Numbered from the stretch's first letter, positions 15,536 to 25,016 are shown. The stretch: 55,250 bases of DNA from DAOTTX01 sp034437515 (GCA_034437515.1 DAOTTX010000111.1:1-55250), one strand, 5' to 3'. Program-made: numbers and translations. Notes: generated by a model not told the origin, from the sequence alone.

Positions 15536-17782
15536 TTAAGCGTCTCCAGCCGTGTCTTCTTCGCTAGTATCTTCGTCGTCGGTGTCTTCTTCCGGCGGCG
15601 GGGTAGAGCTAACGCTCAGGTTATAGCCACCGATGGTGCCGCCGAACTGCGCCCCGAAGTGGGTTGCGATGATGGTGTAGGTGCCGTCCTGCGGTAGTGT
15701 GACGTTAATCAATGAGTTGGTCGTTTCGTTGGAGTCGTCGTTTTGCACCAATTCGATACCATTGGGGTCCATCAAGAATAGCAGTGTATCCAGCGTGCCG
15801 GATGTCTGGCTCATGCTGATGGTGACGACCTCACCCGCTTCGCCCTCGAAAGTATACAGGTCGAACTTGTCATCCGGGGTGATGCTGCCGACGCGGGTAT
15901 CACCCGATGCGACGGCGATGGCTGAGGGGAGGTCACCTTGCCAGGGGAGCGTATCGCTGCCACCCAGGATGCCGCCGTCACTCGGTGAGACTGCCCCGGT
16001 CGCCGGGTCAATAGAAAAGCTCGTCAGGTAACGTTCGTTAAATTCGATAGGTTCATTATCGGTGAAAATCAACTGTCCATCGACCACGATATCCAGGCTG
16101 AAGTTCACCGGACGGGTATCACCACATTCATTGCGGTATTGCACCTCAACCTCGTAAGCACCTGGGTTCAGGAATGTGCTTTCTGGCCAGTAGATGTAGT
16201 AAAGCGGTGGTGGCGTAATACCGGTATCCGGGTCTTCTTCCGGTGTGGTGCAGTTGATATTGCCTGTCTGTTCGAGCCGTCCGCCACTTCTGACGGTCAG
16301 GTTATCGTTGAAAACGGTACTACCGAAGGGATCACGGACGAGCAGTTGTAGGTCGGCGTTGGTATCCCATTGGAGGTAAACCTGGATGTTCCCTATCGGC
16401 AATTCGAGGTTGGTGAGTGTTTCCGGCACGCTATCCCCGCTGACTAGCAGCTCGAAGTCGCCTTCGGTGCCACCGACGTCTTTACCATAGCGGGTCGCCA
16501 TGATGGTATAGACCCCGTCCTCCGTTAAGATCAGCCTGTTGATGGCTGAGTTAGTGTTCTCAGCGGAGACGATGTCATCGTTTCCATCAATGATAGCGCC
16601 GTTTGAGTTCAGCACGAGCAGCAGCGTATCCAGATTACCGGAAATCGCGGTGAGGTTCACATTGACGATTTGCCCGGCAAACGCCTCGAAGGTGTATGTC
16701 TGGTAGTATTCATCACCGGCGATGCGCCCCTGAATGGGGGTTCCGATCTGCACGGGTTCAGCCGGTGTGTCAAGCACTTCTTGCGTGGTGATCGGAAGGT
16801 CGCGGGTATTGGTGTAAGGGCCTGCCGGGCCGACGCTGCCCTCTCCTTCGGAGTCTACCGTAAAGCTAGAAAGATAAACCGTCGCGTTGCCATCCGTTGG
16901 CGGCAGGATCGTCCCTTCGATGGTTTCCAGCGGTGAGCCATTGGCGTTAACATCAACGGTGAAATCGACCGGATCAGTGTTTCCCTGGCAGGCTTCACGG
17001 TGATAGACCAGAATCTCATAGCTGCCAACAAAAACGCCGCCGCCGGGCCATTCTGCGGTTTCGATGGTTTGTTCAGAGGGTGGGTCGATCAAGTTTTCAC
17101 ATAGGCCATTGCGGTCTGGGCCAAAGCTGCCGCCGTTGCTGGTCGAACGTGACCCCCAGAAAAGGGTTTCACCAACCGGATCACGTACTTGTAAGTTTAA
17201 GTCATCGACCGTATCCCAACGTAGATCGACCGTCAAACCCTGGGGCAGCGCGATCTGCTGACCGGGGTTAAACGTCACCGCACCGTCGCTGCTTTCGGGC
17301 GTTGCCGGTACTGGAACGGTCAGTGGTGCTTCTTCTGTGAGTTCGGCGTCGAGGCCATCATCCGTCGCTTCTGGTGCTTGTGTCGCTTCCCCGGCAAGGT
17401 CGAGGGTCAGCGTAAACTCGACCGGGATGGTCGGTTGTGAACCAACCGCCGGAAAGACGGTGGCATAATACTGCCCGGCAGTGCCAAGTGTAACCGCATC
17501 GAGTACCGCCTCAGTCGCGCCGCTGGTCTGACCGAGACTTTCGCCGTTGCTGTCCGTCAGGATGAGTGCGAGGGTTGCGTCGCTGTTGAGGGTTAACGTC
17601 ACTGTGTCGCCGGGGTTCCCGGCGAACAGATAAACCTGTGCCGGGGTCGTCGCGTCGATGGTACCGGCGGTCGGTTCGCCGGGGATGAGTGTGCGGTCGG
17701 TGCCTTGCGCGAGTGTGAGCATCCCTAGCAAAAAGGTCGCAAAGAGCAACCCTAATCTTTTGTGTGAGAGGAATAGAGTCAT
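15536..17782 (-). CDS. Exported protein with alternating PPC and beta-sandwich modules
   Basis: A 748-residue secreted protein. Signal peptide at residues 1-25 (LGLLFATFLLGMLTLAQG). Three PPC-like modules, around residues 30-130, 345-450 and 625-725, carry the family signs of a VTLTL- or VTISM-type strand, LDTLLLVL or LDTLLFLM, and a closing DGTYTI strand. Two similar modules lie between them, each with an L-x-W-D-T-x-x-D-L-x-L-x-V-R-D-P motif (near residues 205 and 480) and a paired-Cys pattern ending in CG or CQG. So the order is PPC-X-PPC-X-PPC, with Thr/Pro/Glu linkers. PPC modules usually accompany secreted hydrolases or adhesins, but no catalytic domain is seen here. A binding or surface role is likely. 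GAGGAGC precedes the ATG. Confidence 0.75.
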   Translation of the reverse strand: MTLFLSHKRLGLLFATFLLGMLTLAQGTDRTLIPGEPTAGTIDATTPAQVYLFAGNPGDTVTLTLNSDATLALILTDSNGESLGQTSGATEAVLDAVTLGTAGQYYATVFPAVGSQPTIPVEFTLTLDLAGEATQAPEATDDGLDAELTEEAPLTVPVPATPESSDGAVTFNPGQQIALPQGLTVDLRWDTVDDLNLQVRDPVGETLFWGSRSTSNGGSFGPDRNGLCENLIDPPSEQTIETAEWPGGGVFVGSYEILVYHREACQGNTDPVDFTVDVNANGSPLETIEGTILPPTDGNATVYLSSFTVDSEGEGSVGPAGPYTNTRDLPITTQEVLDTPAEPVQIGTPIQGRIAGDEYYQTYTFEAFAGQIVNVNLTAISGNLDTLLLVLNSNGAIIDGNDDIVSAENTNSAINRLILTEDGVYTIMATRYGKDVGGTEGDFELLVSGDSVPETLTNLELPIGNIQVYLQWDTNADLQLLVRDPFGSTVFNDNLTVRSGGRLEQTGNINCTTPEEDPDTGITPPPLYYIYWPESTFLNPGAYEVEVQYRNECGDTRPVNFSLDIVVDGQLIFTDNEPIEFNERYLTSFSIDPATGAVSPSDGGILGGSDTLPWQGDLPSAIAVASGDTRVGSITPDDKFDLYTFEGEAGEVVTISMSQTSGTLDTLLFLMDPNGIELVQNDDSNETTNSLINVTLPQDGTYTIIATHFGAQFGGTIGGYNLSVSSTPPPEEDTDDEDTSEEDTAGDA

Positions 17783-17852
17783 TAAAAGCTCCTCGTGTGA
17801 TCAAAAATAGTCAATTTGAGTTTAGCTTATAAATACGATCGTAGCTATACGC

Positions 17853-19175
17853 TTACCCATCGGTGTTGATCGTCGAAGGCGGTGTGACCGTTGCCGCGAC
17901 GATGTTATTCTCATCGGGCGTCAGTTCGATAAAACTGGTGCGCCCCTCAAACACTTCGAGTAAGCCGCTGGTTCGGCTGCCGTCGTCATAGGTCGCGATG
18001 ACCTGATAACGCCCGGCGGCGATGTCACCGGTGGCGAAGTTCTCCTGCCATAATGGGTCCATGTTGACATCGTTGACACTGCCGGTCATCTCGTAAGTGC
18101 TGGTGGTACGGATGTTCAGGCCGGTTTCGTAGTCTCGAATCGTAATGCTGGCATCGTTGACGAGGTTGCCGCGACTGTCGAGCAAGCGCCCGGCAATCGT
18201 ACCATGACCGACATACGGAGCCATCCATAAGATCGGGTTGTAAGTATCACCATAGCGGGCTTCACCGGCGTCCTTGTCTACCATGCGAACCTCAAAGTGC
18301 AGATGTGCGCCGGTGGTTTGCCCGGTTGCCCCGTTCAATCCGATTGGATCACCGGTTTTAACGATGTCCCCGGTGAAAACCAGTGTTTGCTGAAGATGCG
18401 CGTAAAGTGTGAATAATTTTTCGCCGTTGGGGCCGCCGAAATCATGTTCGACGTAAACCACATTGCCATAGCTGGCGGTGTTCTGGAAGAACGGGGTTTC
18501 TCTGCTAGAAGCGAACCGGACGACACCTGAACCCGCCGCGCGGATGGTCGTGCCGACTCGATTTGAGATGTCGATGCCATGATGGATGCGGGAAGGACTT
18601 TCACTGCTGAAGCCGTCCGCGCCGTAAGAATACGAGTAGAGCGCCCGATTGTTGTTAAGTGGATCGACCGGGCGGGCGAAGACGTAATGATCGCGGCCCA
18701 GCGGATCACGGTTGAAGGGGACGCGCAACGAGGGCGGCTGTGGCTCCAGCGGTTCCGAAGTCAGCACGATCTCACGGATTTCCTCGTCCGTTTCCGCCGG
18801 GATGGGGGTATTCGTCGGTGAGAGCGGTGTCGGCGTGGCGCGGGCACTGACCGGCGCATCAAAGGAGATGCCCCCCTCATTCAGGTCGGCGGCACTCACC
18901 GGCGTCGAACCACTGCTGTCCATCGGTGGGATGGTCGGGGCGACGAAGATGTCTTCCGGTGGTGGGATGGTTGGCAGTGGCGTACTGTTGCTGCCAAACC
19001 CGGATTGCAGTACCACCTCCCAGTTGTTGACAGCGGAGGTCGGTTCTGCCTGGGTCGGCACGATAACACGCAGCGGTTGAGCGGGTTCCGCATTGTTGAA
19101 CAATACAACCGCGAACCCACCCAACACACCCAGAAAGGCCAGAAATGTGATAATGCCGCCTGATCTACTGTTCAT
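17853..19175 (-). CDS. Membrane-anchored M23 metallopeptidase
   Basis: A 440-residue protein: N-terminal membrane anchor (residues 8-26), a Thr/Pro-rich linker of about 100 residues, then an M23 (LytM-like) zinc peptidase domain at about residues 185-310. Zinc ligands are visible in IHHGIDIS (His and Asp) and GAHLHFEVR (the HxH). The core has GNVVYVEHDF and YAHLQQ. A C-terminal Ig-like or carboxypeptidase-regulatory-like domain follows (GRLLDSRGNLVNDASITIRD). It likely cuts peptidoglycan cross-links. I start it at ATG 19175, not at the Arg-rich extension to 19334, because the latter lies in the upstream gene and the membrane anchor begins here. The start overlaps the upstream stop by 11 nt. 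Confidence 0.85.
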   Translation of the reverse strand: MNSRSGGIITFLAFLGVLGGFAVVLFNNAEPAQPLRVIVPTQAEPTSAVNNWEVVLQSGFGSNSTPLPTIPPPEDIFVAPTIPPMDSSGSTPVSAADLNEGGISFDAPVSARATPTPLSPTNTPIPAETDEEIREIVLTSEPLEPQPPSLRVPFNRDPLGRDHYVFARPVDPLNNNRALYSYSYGADGFSSESPSRIHHGIDISNRVGTTIRAAGSGVVRFASSRETPFFQNTASYGNVVYVEHDFGGPNGEKLFTLYAHLQQTLVFTGDIVKTGDPIGLNGATGQTTGAHLHFEVRMVDKDAGEARYGDTYNPILWMAPYVGHGTIAGRLLDSRGNLVNDASITIRDYETGLNIRTTSTYEMTGSVNDVNMDPLWQENFATGDIAAGRYQVIATYDDGSRTSGLLEVFEGRTSFIELTPDENNIVAATVTPPSTINTDG

Positions 19176-21387
19176 CGGTGACTTCGGCCTCCGGTGCCGG
19201 TTCAATCTCCGTCTCCGCCGTCGGTGCGACCGTCGGCGCGGAGAGTTCTGTTGTCGGATCGTCGGTGTCGGTCGTCGGTGTCGGGTTAAAACCGCCGAGC
19301 TGTCCTTCGGTGTAGATTTCGCGCATGGCCTCATACCAGTTCAAATCGTCACGCTTCTGGAACGTCCAGTAGTAGCGTGTCTCGAAGTTATCGCGCCAGT
19401 CATTGCCGGAAGCCACCCGTGACCAACCATAATTAGCGGCGAGCCGTGTCAGGTCAACATAATAGCCTTCAGGGATCGCCTCACGCAGTGTGCCGCCTCG
19501 CTCGAATTCTTGTGCGGTGTCCCGCTCAAAGCTCCAGGGGATCTGCCGCAGGGGTTCGCCAAGCTGACCGCTCTGGGCGTCATCTGGTACGCGGACATAG
19601 ATGCGCCAATATGTCGCCAGATCGGTGTCTTCACGTACAATCTCAATCGGTGGCGGGAAGCCGACGATCAGGTTGCGATTGAACGAGAACGCTCGTCCGG
19701 TTTTGTGCCAATTGTCTGCCGGTACGCCGAGCGGTGGGCGATAGTTGATCTCCCAGAAGGCATCGCTTAGCCGACCGAGGAAGTCGCGCCCGATGGCTTC
19801 ATTGGCGGCGATGCGCAGCGCGTTGAACGAGTCATCGACACGTTCACTCAGTAGGGCTTCCTCCGGCCCTTCGACGTTGAGCATCGGTTGCAGCCGATAT
19901 GGCGGGTCGCCCGCGCCAGGGCCGGCCTGTTCGATGAACAGCGGTGCTTCGATGCCGAGTGGTAGGCCGCCACTATTGACCAATTGCGCCGGTAGGGGTG
20001 TCGCCGTCCAATCGGGTCGGCTGGTGCCTTGCGGTGCAGCGATGACTTCTGTCACCGCGCCACTGTCACCATATGGTGCGACGGTAATCAATGTGTTGGT
20101 GCTGGTCTGTGTGGTGAAGGCGATGCTGTTGCCATCCGGGGACCATGTCGGTGTGCTGCCCTGCCGGAATACCTGGGCGGTTGTGCTGTTTTCGTCTGCA
20201 TTCTGCACATAGATAAATTCACGCCCGTTCTCGATGGCGCTGAACGCAATCTCGCTGCTATCCGGTGACCACGCCGGGTAATCCTCATCGCGCCCTGGGG
20301 TGTTGGTCAGGTTATAGACGCTGCTATCCGCGATGGTAAAGACGAAAATGTCTTTACTGCCGTTTTGCCAGGATGCGAACGCGATCTGACTGCCATCAGA
20401 TGACCACGCCGGTGAGAGATCCGCGCTAGGCGTAGACCCCGGCACACGCGGCACGCCGATAGGTGCCCCGTCCGTGCGTAGCAAGAAGATATCCAGATGG
20501 GTGTCATCCTGATAGCTTTCGTAGACCAGATATTCACTGGTCGGGCTCCAGCGCGGCGCACCCTCGAAAGACAGGCCGAAGGTCATGCGCGTCTCTTCCT
20601 GCGTGGCGAGGTCGAGCAAATAAATATCCCAGTTACCTTCTTTGTTCGAGGCATAAGCGATCTGAGTGCCATCCGGTGAAAAGGCCGGGTCGCGCTCATC
20701 GCTGGGGGAGTTGGTCACGCGCAGAGGGTCGCCGCCGTCAACGGGCGCGGCCCAGATGTCGGTCTGTCCACGCTCACGCACGACATAAGCGATGCTACCG
20801 CGTGCCTGCAATACGGCAGGGAGTTCGGTCGCAGTCGGCACAGCGGTCGGCAGCGACAGTCCGATGGCGGGTTCTTCCTCGGCGGCTGGTGGGTTGGTCG
20901 CCTCGGCGGCGGCGTTGAGCACATCACTGCTGGGGGTGAACGTGCTTTGCCCCCCCTGGTTGGAAGTCGCCCAGACCACGATGACGATTAGTGTACCTAA
21001 GACGACGACGATTAGGGCGCTCAACAAGCGGTTCTGGCGTTTGAGCGGATCCTCCGCAACTTCACGGTCGATCTCGTTGCGTGCCTCGGCACGGCTGGCG
21101 CGGCGGGCCATCGCACCACCAGCACCCTGTACAGTACGCCCGGTGGCGCTTGCAGCGGTGCCGCCGATTGTACCCGTTAGCGCCAAAAAGCGACCGAACA
21201 GCCAGCGGACCCCGGCGAAGATGCTCATCAGAATCGCCAGTAGCACACCCAGGAGGCCCCCAGTTGCACCTTGCCCGGCGCGTCGTAGTGCCGCTAAGTT
21301 TTCTAGTAAAAATTGTCCCGTCGCTGCACTCATTTTAAGAACGGCGAGTCCTAGACGGTCGGTGAGCCGGTAAGCTCGTACTAGCAT
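19165..21387 (-). CDS. TolB-like beta-propeller membrane protein with M15-like C-terminal domain
   Basis: A 740-residue protein. A hydrophobic patch (about residues 40-75) and a clear transmembrane helix (LLSALIVVVLGTLIVIVVW, near 120-138) lead into a Pro/Thr linker. At least five PD40/TolB repeats follow, about residues 190-470 (DPAFSPDGTQIAYAS, APRWSPTSEYLVYES and relatives). The C-terminal domain at about residues 510-695 contains NWHKTGRAFSF, GYYVDLTRLAANYGWSRV and YYWTF. This recalls the M15/VanY HxxGxAxD motif, but with Ser for Asp and without the final His. It probably acts at the cell surface with the overlapping downstream M23 peptidase. Confidence 0.72.
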   Translation of the reverse strand: MLVRAYRLTDRLGLAVLKMSAATGQFLLENLAALRRAGQGATGGLLGVLLAILMSIFAGVRWLFGRFLALTGTIGGTAASATGRTVQGAGGAMARRASRAEARNEIDREVAEDPLKRQNRLLSALIVVVLGTLIVIVVWATSNQGGQSTFTPSSDVLNAAAEATNPPAAEEEPAIGLSLPTAVPTATELPAVLQARGSIAYVVRERGQTDIWAAPVDGGDPLRVTNSPSDERDPAFSPDGTQIAYASNKEGNWDIYLLDLATQEETRMTFGLSFEGAPRWSPTSEYLVYESYQDDTHLDIFLLRTDGAPIGVPRVPGSTPSADLSPAWSSDGSQIAFASWQNGSKDIFVFTIADSSVYNLTNTPGRDEDYPAWSPDSSEIAFSAIENGREFIYVQNADENSTTAQVFRQGSTPTWSPDGNSIAFTTQTSTNTLITVAPYGDSGAVTEVIAAPQGTSRPDWTATPLPAQLVNSGGLPLGIEAPLFIEQAGPGAGDPPYRLQPMLNVEGPEEALLSERVDDSFNALRIAANEAIGRDFLGRLSDAFWEINYRPPLGVPADNWHKTGRAFSFNRNLIVGFPPPIEIVREDTDLATYWRIYVRVPDDAQSGQLGEPLRQIPWSFERDTAQEFERGGTLREAIPEGYYVDLTRLAANYGWSRVASGNDWRDNFETRYYWTFQKRDDLNWYEAMREIYTEGQLGGFNPTPTTDTDDPTTELSAPTVAPTAETEIEPAPEAEVTDEQ

Positions 21388-21575
21388 GGAAATTTGTCCA
21401 TTAGATTAACTAGCTGTGAGTTATCTGGTTGATTCTACTGTTAAATGTGTACATCGGCAATTCAAAAACGGGGTAATAGAGCGATTTGCGTTAGAATAAT
21501 CCTACTATCGTCACACGACTGCCAAATATCGTGTATGTTTAAATGAGAGAATTCTAACACCTGGGAGACAAACGA

Positions 21576-22646
21576 ATGCGAATCAGGCGATATTTTATTA
21601 TTTTTTGCTGCTTATTGCTGGCGACTGTCGGACTTTATGCGCAGGAAGACCAGGCCATACACATCGTCCAACCGGGCGAAAATCTTTACCAGATTGCCTT
21701 ACGTCACGGCGTTAGCACGGATGAATTGGCGCAGGCGAACAATATCACCAATCAGAATCGCATTTTTCGTGGGCAGGAGTTAGTCATCCCTGGGCTTACC
21801 TCGCCGGGCACCGGCGATGAGGTCACGAACCCGTTGATCGCTGGCATACCGAAGGTTCACGTCGTCCAGCCGGGCGAGACGGTGACGTTGATTGCGCAGC
21901 AATATGGCATCACACCGGAGCAACTGCTTCAGGCGAACAACATCGTCAATGCCAATGTGATCTATCGCGGACAGGAACTCAACGTCTGGACGCCGGAAAC
22001 GGTCGATCAAACTGAGATGATAAACGCCGAGCTTGAGGTACTGCCGGACGAATTTGCCACCGGGCCACCGCCGGAGACGAACATCGCCTATGTGGTGCAG
22101 CCGGGTGAGGGGCTGGTGCAGATCGCACAGCGTTATGGGGTTGAGTGGCAAACGTTGACGCGCATCAACGGGATTATTGACCCGGATCGTATCAATGCCG
22201 GTCAAGAGTTGATGATCCCCGCGCTCAACGCTGATGGCGGTGTGGTGGATATGGGCATCCTTGCACCACAGGGGCCAGGGGCGACCATCACCGCAGGCAA
22301 GCAAATCGTCATCGATCTCAGCGAGCAGATGACCTATGCCTACGAGGATGGCGTGCTGGTTTACAGCGCAATTGCTTCGACGGGGTTACCGGCGACCCCG
22401 ACTGTTGTCGGCGAATTTACCATCTACCATCGCTTAGACTCACAGACGATGAGCGGGCCGGGGTATTACCTGCCGGGGGTGCAATCGGTGCAGTATTTCT
22501 ACCAGGGCTACGCGCTGCACGGTACCTATTGGCATGACAACTTCGGGCAACCGATGAGCCATGGCTGCGTTAACCTGACTAACCAGGATGCCGCGTGGTT
22601 CTATGAATTTGGTGACATCGGCACCTCTGTGCGCGTGCAATATTAA
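21576..22646 (+). CDS. LysM-domain L,D-transpeptidase (YkuD family)
   Basis: A 356-residue exported enzyme. Signal peptide at residues 1-22 ending in LYA. Three LysM modules, near residues 27-72, 92-137 and 168-215, each start VQPGE and end with RGQEL or NAGQEL; they bind peptidoglycan. A C-terminal YkuD domain has the catalytic signature HGTYWH...SHGCVNLTN, in which the Cys is the nucleophile. It makes 3-3 cross-links or anchors proteins. GGGAGA precedes ATG 21576. It is transcribed away from the TolB/M23 pair with a 188-nt divergent gap and converges on the HD gene, leaving only 7 nt between stops. Confidence 0.92.
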   Translation: MRIRRYFIIFCCLLLATVGLYAQEDQAIHIVQPGENLYQIALRHGVSTDELAQANNITNQNRIFRGQELVIPGLTSPGTGDEVTNPLIAGIPKVHVVQPGETVTLIAQQYGITPEQLLQANNIVNANVIYRGQELNVWTPETVDQTEMINAELEVLPDEFATGPPPETNIAYVVQPGEGLVQIAQRYGVEWQTLTRINGIIDPDRINAGQELMIPALNADGGVVDMGILAPQGPGATITAGKQIVIDLSEQMTYAYEDGVLVYSAIASTGLPATPTVVGEFTIYHRLDSQTMSGPGYYLPGVQSVQYFYQGYALHGTYWHDNFGQPMSHGCVNLTNQDAAWFYEFGDIGTSVRVQY

Positions 22647-22653
22647 GCTGAAA

Positions 22654-23229
22654 TCACGCCTTCTCGCCTTCGAGGTCGAGCTTTTGCGCATCTTGCTTCA
22701 TCACTTCCAACACGAAGCTGATGTGTTCATCGAGCGGCACACCCAATTTTTCGACGGCCTGTTCGATCTCGTCACGATGCACACCGGCTGCGAAGGCTTT
22801 GTCCTTCCATTTCTTGCGGATGGACTTCGGTTTGACATCGAGGATGCTTTTCGACGGACGCACGAGTGTGACCGCGATAATAAAACCGGTTAGCTCATCG
22901 ACGGCGACGAGCGTCTTCTCCATCATCGACTTCGGTTTGACACCGGTAATTTCCTCCGCGTGAGAAAGGATCGCACGGATGATTTCTTCTGACGCGCCGC
23001 GCTCTCTCAGGATCTTCGAGCCTACGACCGGGTGACCTTCGATGGCGACATCGGGGTATTTTTCATAGTCAAAGTCGTGCAGTAAACCGACCACACCCCA
23101 GAGTTCGGGGTCACCGTCGAAACGCTGCGCATACGCACGCATCGCGGTTTCGACCGCTAGCATATGCCGTCTCAGGCTTTCGCTTTCGGTGAATTCGGTG
23201 ACGATCTGCCATGCTTGTTGTCTGTCCAT
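22654..23229 (-). CDS. HD-domain hydrolase (COG2316-like)
   Basis: A 191-residue HD superfamily protein. Metal-binding residues are visible as H22 in LRRHMLAVE, H-D in LLHDFDYEKYPD near residue 50, H in GHPVVGSKIL near 65 and H in ILSHAEE near 89. A lysine-rich helical region follows (VKPKSIRKKWKDKAF). It is probably a phosphohydrolase acting on nucleotides or a related phosphomonoester; the substrate is unknown. AGGAGA precedes the ATG. It lies 15 nt downstream of the Ser/Thr kinase gene and may be cotranscribed with it. Confidence 0.8.
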   Translation of the reverse strand: MDRQQAWQIVTEFTESESLRRHMLAVETAMRAYAQRFDGDPELWGVVGLLHDFDYEKYPDVAIEGHPVVGSKILRERGASEEIIRAILSHAEEITGVKPKSMMEKTLVAVDELTGFIIAVTLVRPSKSILDVKPKSIRKKWKDKAFAAGVHRDEIEQAVEKLGVPLDEHISFVLEVMKQDAQKLDLEGEKA

Positions 23230-23244
23230 TTTGCTATCTCCTAC

Positions 23245-24981
23245 CTAGAAACCAGGATCATAGACCAATACACCAATTGTAAACGGTGGCCCAATGGCAA
23301 GTTGACCTCGCGTGCGGAGCTGCCAGGTGCCCTCTACGGGTGCCAGTTGACCGCCTTCGGTGCGGCCTCGTGATGGTGTGACGCCGTCGAAGGTGATGGT
23401 GATTTCCTCATCTACCGGCACTTCCTCACGGATGACGATGCGTGGCCCGGCATTGAAGCTCTCTCCCTCGACGAAGGCCAGCAATGAGTTGACCTCCCAG
23501 GCACAGTTGCCCGTGTTGAGGAAGGTGATCTCGCGTTGATACTCTGTGTTCGTAGGCACTTCTGGGCCTTCCGCACCATCTGAGGGTTCTTGATCGGTGA
23601 TGGCATAGTCGAACGTACACGCGGCGATCGTTTCTGTGAGTTGTACGGCGCGGGTTTCGCTGGCATTCGGTGTGATGGTCGGTGTTTCGGTTGGCGGTGC
23701 GACTGTCGTCGCCACGAGCGCGACCGCTGTGTTCGTCGGTGCTTCCATAGCCGTCGGTGTTGTCGTCGCGGTTGTGGTGGCCGTTGCGGTCGCTGTAGAG
23801 GTATTCGTTGCTGACGGCGTCGCGGTCGCGGTCGCTGTTGCGGTTGGCGTCGTGGTTGCGGTCGCGGTTACCGTTGGTAGCGGGGTCTCGCTGGCTAAAA
23901 ACGCGACCGCCGGGAAGGTTCCGTTCGCCGCACCGAACACATAACCCGCTCCGGCACCCCCGATAATCAAGATAAACAATAATACCCACATCCATGCACG
24001 GCCCGTCGATTGTCTTTCGTCCAGGTCGGGTTGCGCGGGCGTGTCGGTTTCGGCCTGAGGTGTTTGCTCTGGCGGTTGTTTGGGCGTATCTTGTTGTGTC
24101 GCCAGTTCTGCCGGGACTGCCGGTAATTCTTGTGTCGCAAACGGTGGTAGGGGTGTGCCATTTTCAAGCAGTCGAATATCTTCGATGAACTCATCGGCGG
24201 TCTGGTAGCGGTCTTCTAGCTCTTTCGCTAGCACTCGTTCGATGATCGCATCAATCGTTTCCGGCAGTTCGAGGTTGTGTTCCCGCGCTGAGGGAATCGG
24301 GTTGTTGAGGTGCTTCAAGATAAGTGCGAGCGGTGTTTCAGCATCATAGGGCAGGCGTCCGGTGAGCATCTGATAGAAGATGACGCCTAACGAGTATAGA
24401 TCCGAGCGTTCGTCACCGGACTCACCCACACCTTGTTCGGGGGCCATGTAAGCCGGTGTGCCGATTAACCCACCCGTGACAGTGAATTGTGAACTGGTCA
24501 GCAATTTGGCGATCCCAAAATCGGTCAGGACGACCCGATCTTCTTCGGTTTTGTCGATCATCAGGTTCGCCGGTTTTACATCTCGGTGGATCATGCCTGC
24601 ACGATGCGCGTAGGCGAGGGCGCTGGCGGCTTCCCGAATGATGCGCAGCGTCTCTTCAAGATCGAGTGGCTTGCCGAGTTCATATAGCCGGTCTTTGAGT
24701 GTCTCGCCGTTGACCAGCTCCATCACCATATAATAACTGTCGTTTTCTTGATCGTATTCAAAGTCGTAGACCTGGACGATGTGTGCATGGCGCAACCGTG
24801 CAATGTTGCGGGCTTCTTTCTCAAAACGATCTTTGAATTCAGGGTCATCGGCAAGGAAGTCGTGTAGGACTTTAATTGCGACGTAACGATCAAGACGCTT
24901 GTGATAGGCACGGTAGACTTCTGCCATGCCGCCACGTCCGAGTCGTTCAACTACTTCGTATTTGCCAAGTTGTTTTTTCAC
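23245..24981 (-). CDS. Transmembrane Ser/Thr protein kinase with NBR1-like Ig domain
   Basis: A Hanks-type kinase of about 578 residues. The kinase domain (about residues 7-270) has GRGGMAEVYRA, AIKVL with the ATP Lys, HRDVKPANLM (catalytic Asp), DFG and GTPAYMAPEQ, so it should be active. A Pro/Gln linker leads to one membrane helix (WVLLFILIIGGAGAGYVFG), then an external Thr/Ala/Pro repeat. The C-terminal NBR1-like Ig domain (about 120 residues) has the typical FLNTGNCAWE and GTWQLRTRG. It probably senses something at the surface and signals inside. I start at GTG 24981 (MKKQLGKYEVVERLG); TTG 25014 would add 11 residues but sits on a T run just after a hairpin. Neither start has a strong ribosome-binding site. 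Confidence 0.85.
   Translation of the reverse strand: MKKQLGKYEVVERLGRGGMAEVYRAYHKRLDRYVAIKVLHDFLADDPEFKDRFEKEARNIARLRHAHIVQVYDFEYDQENDSYYMVMELVNGETLKDRLYELGKPLDLEETLRIIREAASALAYAHRAGMIHRDVKPANLMIDKTEEDRVVLTDFGIAKLLTSSQFTVTGGLIGTPAYMAPEQGVGESGDERSDLYSLGVIFYQMLTGRLPYDAETPLALILKHLNNPIPSAREHNLELPETIDAIIERVLAKELEDRYQTADEFIEDIRLLENGTPLPPFATQELPAVPAELATQQDTPKQPPEQTPQAETDTPAQPDLDERQSTGRAWMWVLLFILIIGGAGAGYVFGAANGTFPAVAFLASETPLPTVTATATTTPTATATATATPSATNTSTATATATTTATTTPTAMEAPTNTAVALVATTVAPPTETPTITPNASETRAVQLTETIAACTFDYAITDQEPSDGAEGPEVPTNTEYQREITFLNTGNCAWEVNSLLAFVEGESFNAGPRIVIREEVPVDEEITITFDGVTPSRGRTEGGQLAPVEGTWQLRTRGQLAIGPPFTIGVLVYDPGF
23745..23877 (-). repeat. Thr/Ala/Pro low-complexity repeat in the kinase gene
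   Basis: The coding sequence alternates Thr and Ala codons (TATATATP type) for about 45 residues between the membrane helix and the Ig domain. It is probably an extended, possibly O-glycosylated, cell-wall-spanning stalk. The DNA is a GC-rich short-period repeat and prone to length change. Confidence 0.75.
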
Positions 24982-25016
24982 AGAGTATTCGATGCCTTGT
25001 GCGTCAAAAAACAATC

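Noticed and set aside
19176..19334. N-terminal extension of the M23 peptidase gene
   Set aside because: The Arg-rich extension is a frame within the upstream gene. The membrane anchor expected at the N-terminus begins at ATG 19175.
23636..23944. Plus-strand Val/Ala-repeat frame opposite the kinase stalk
   Set aside because: It is the reverse complement of the Thr/Ala repeat; the repeat itself keeps all frames open.
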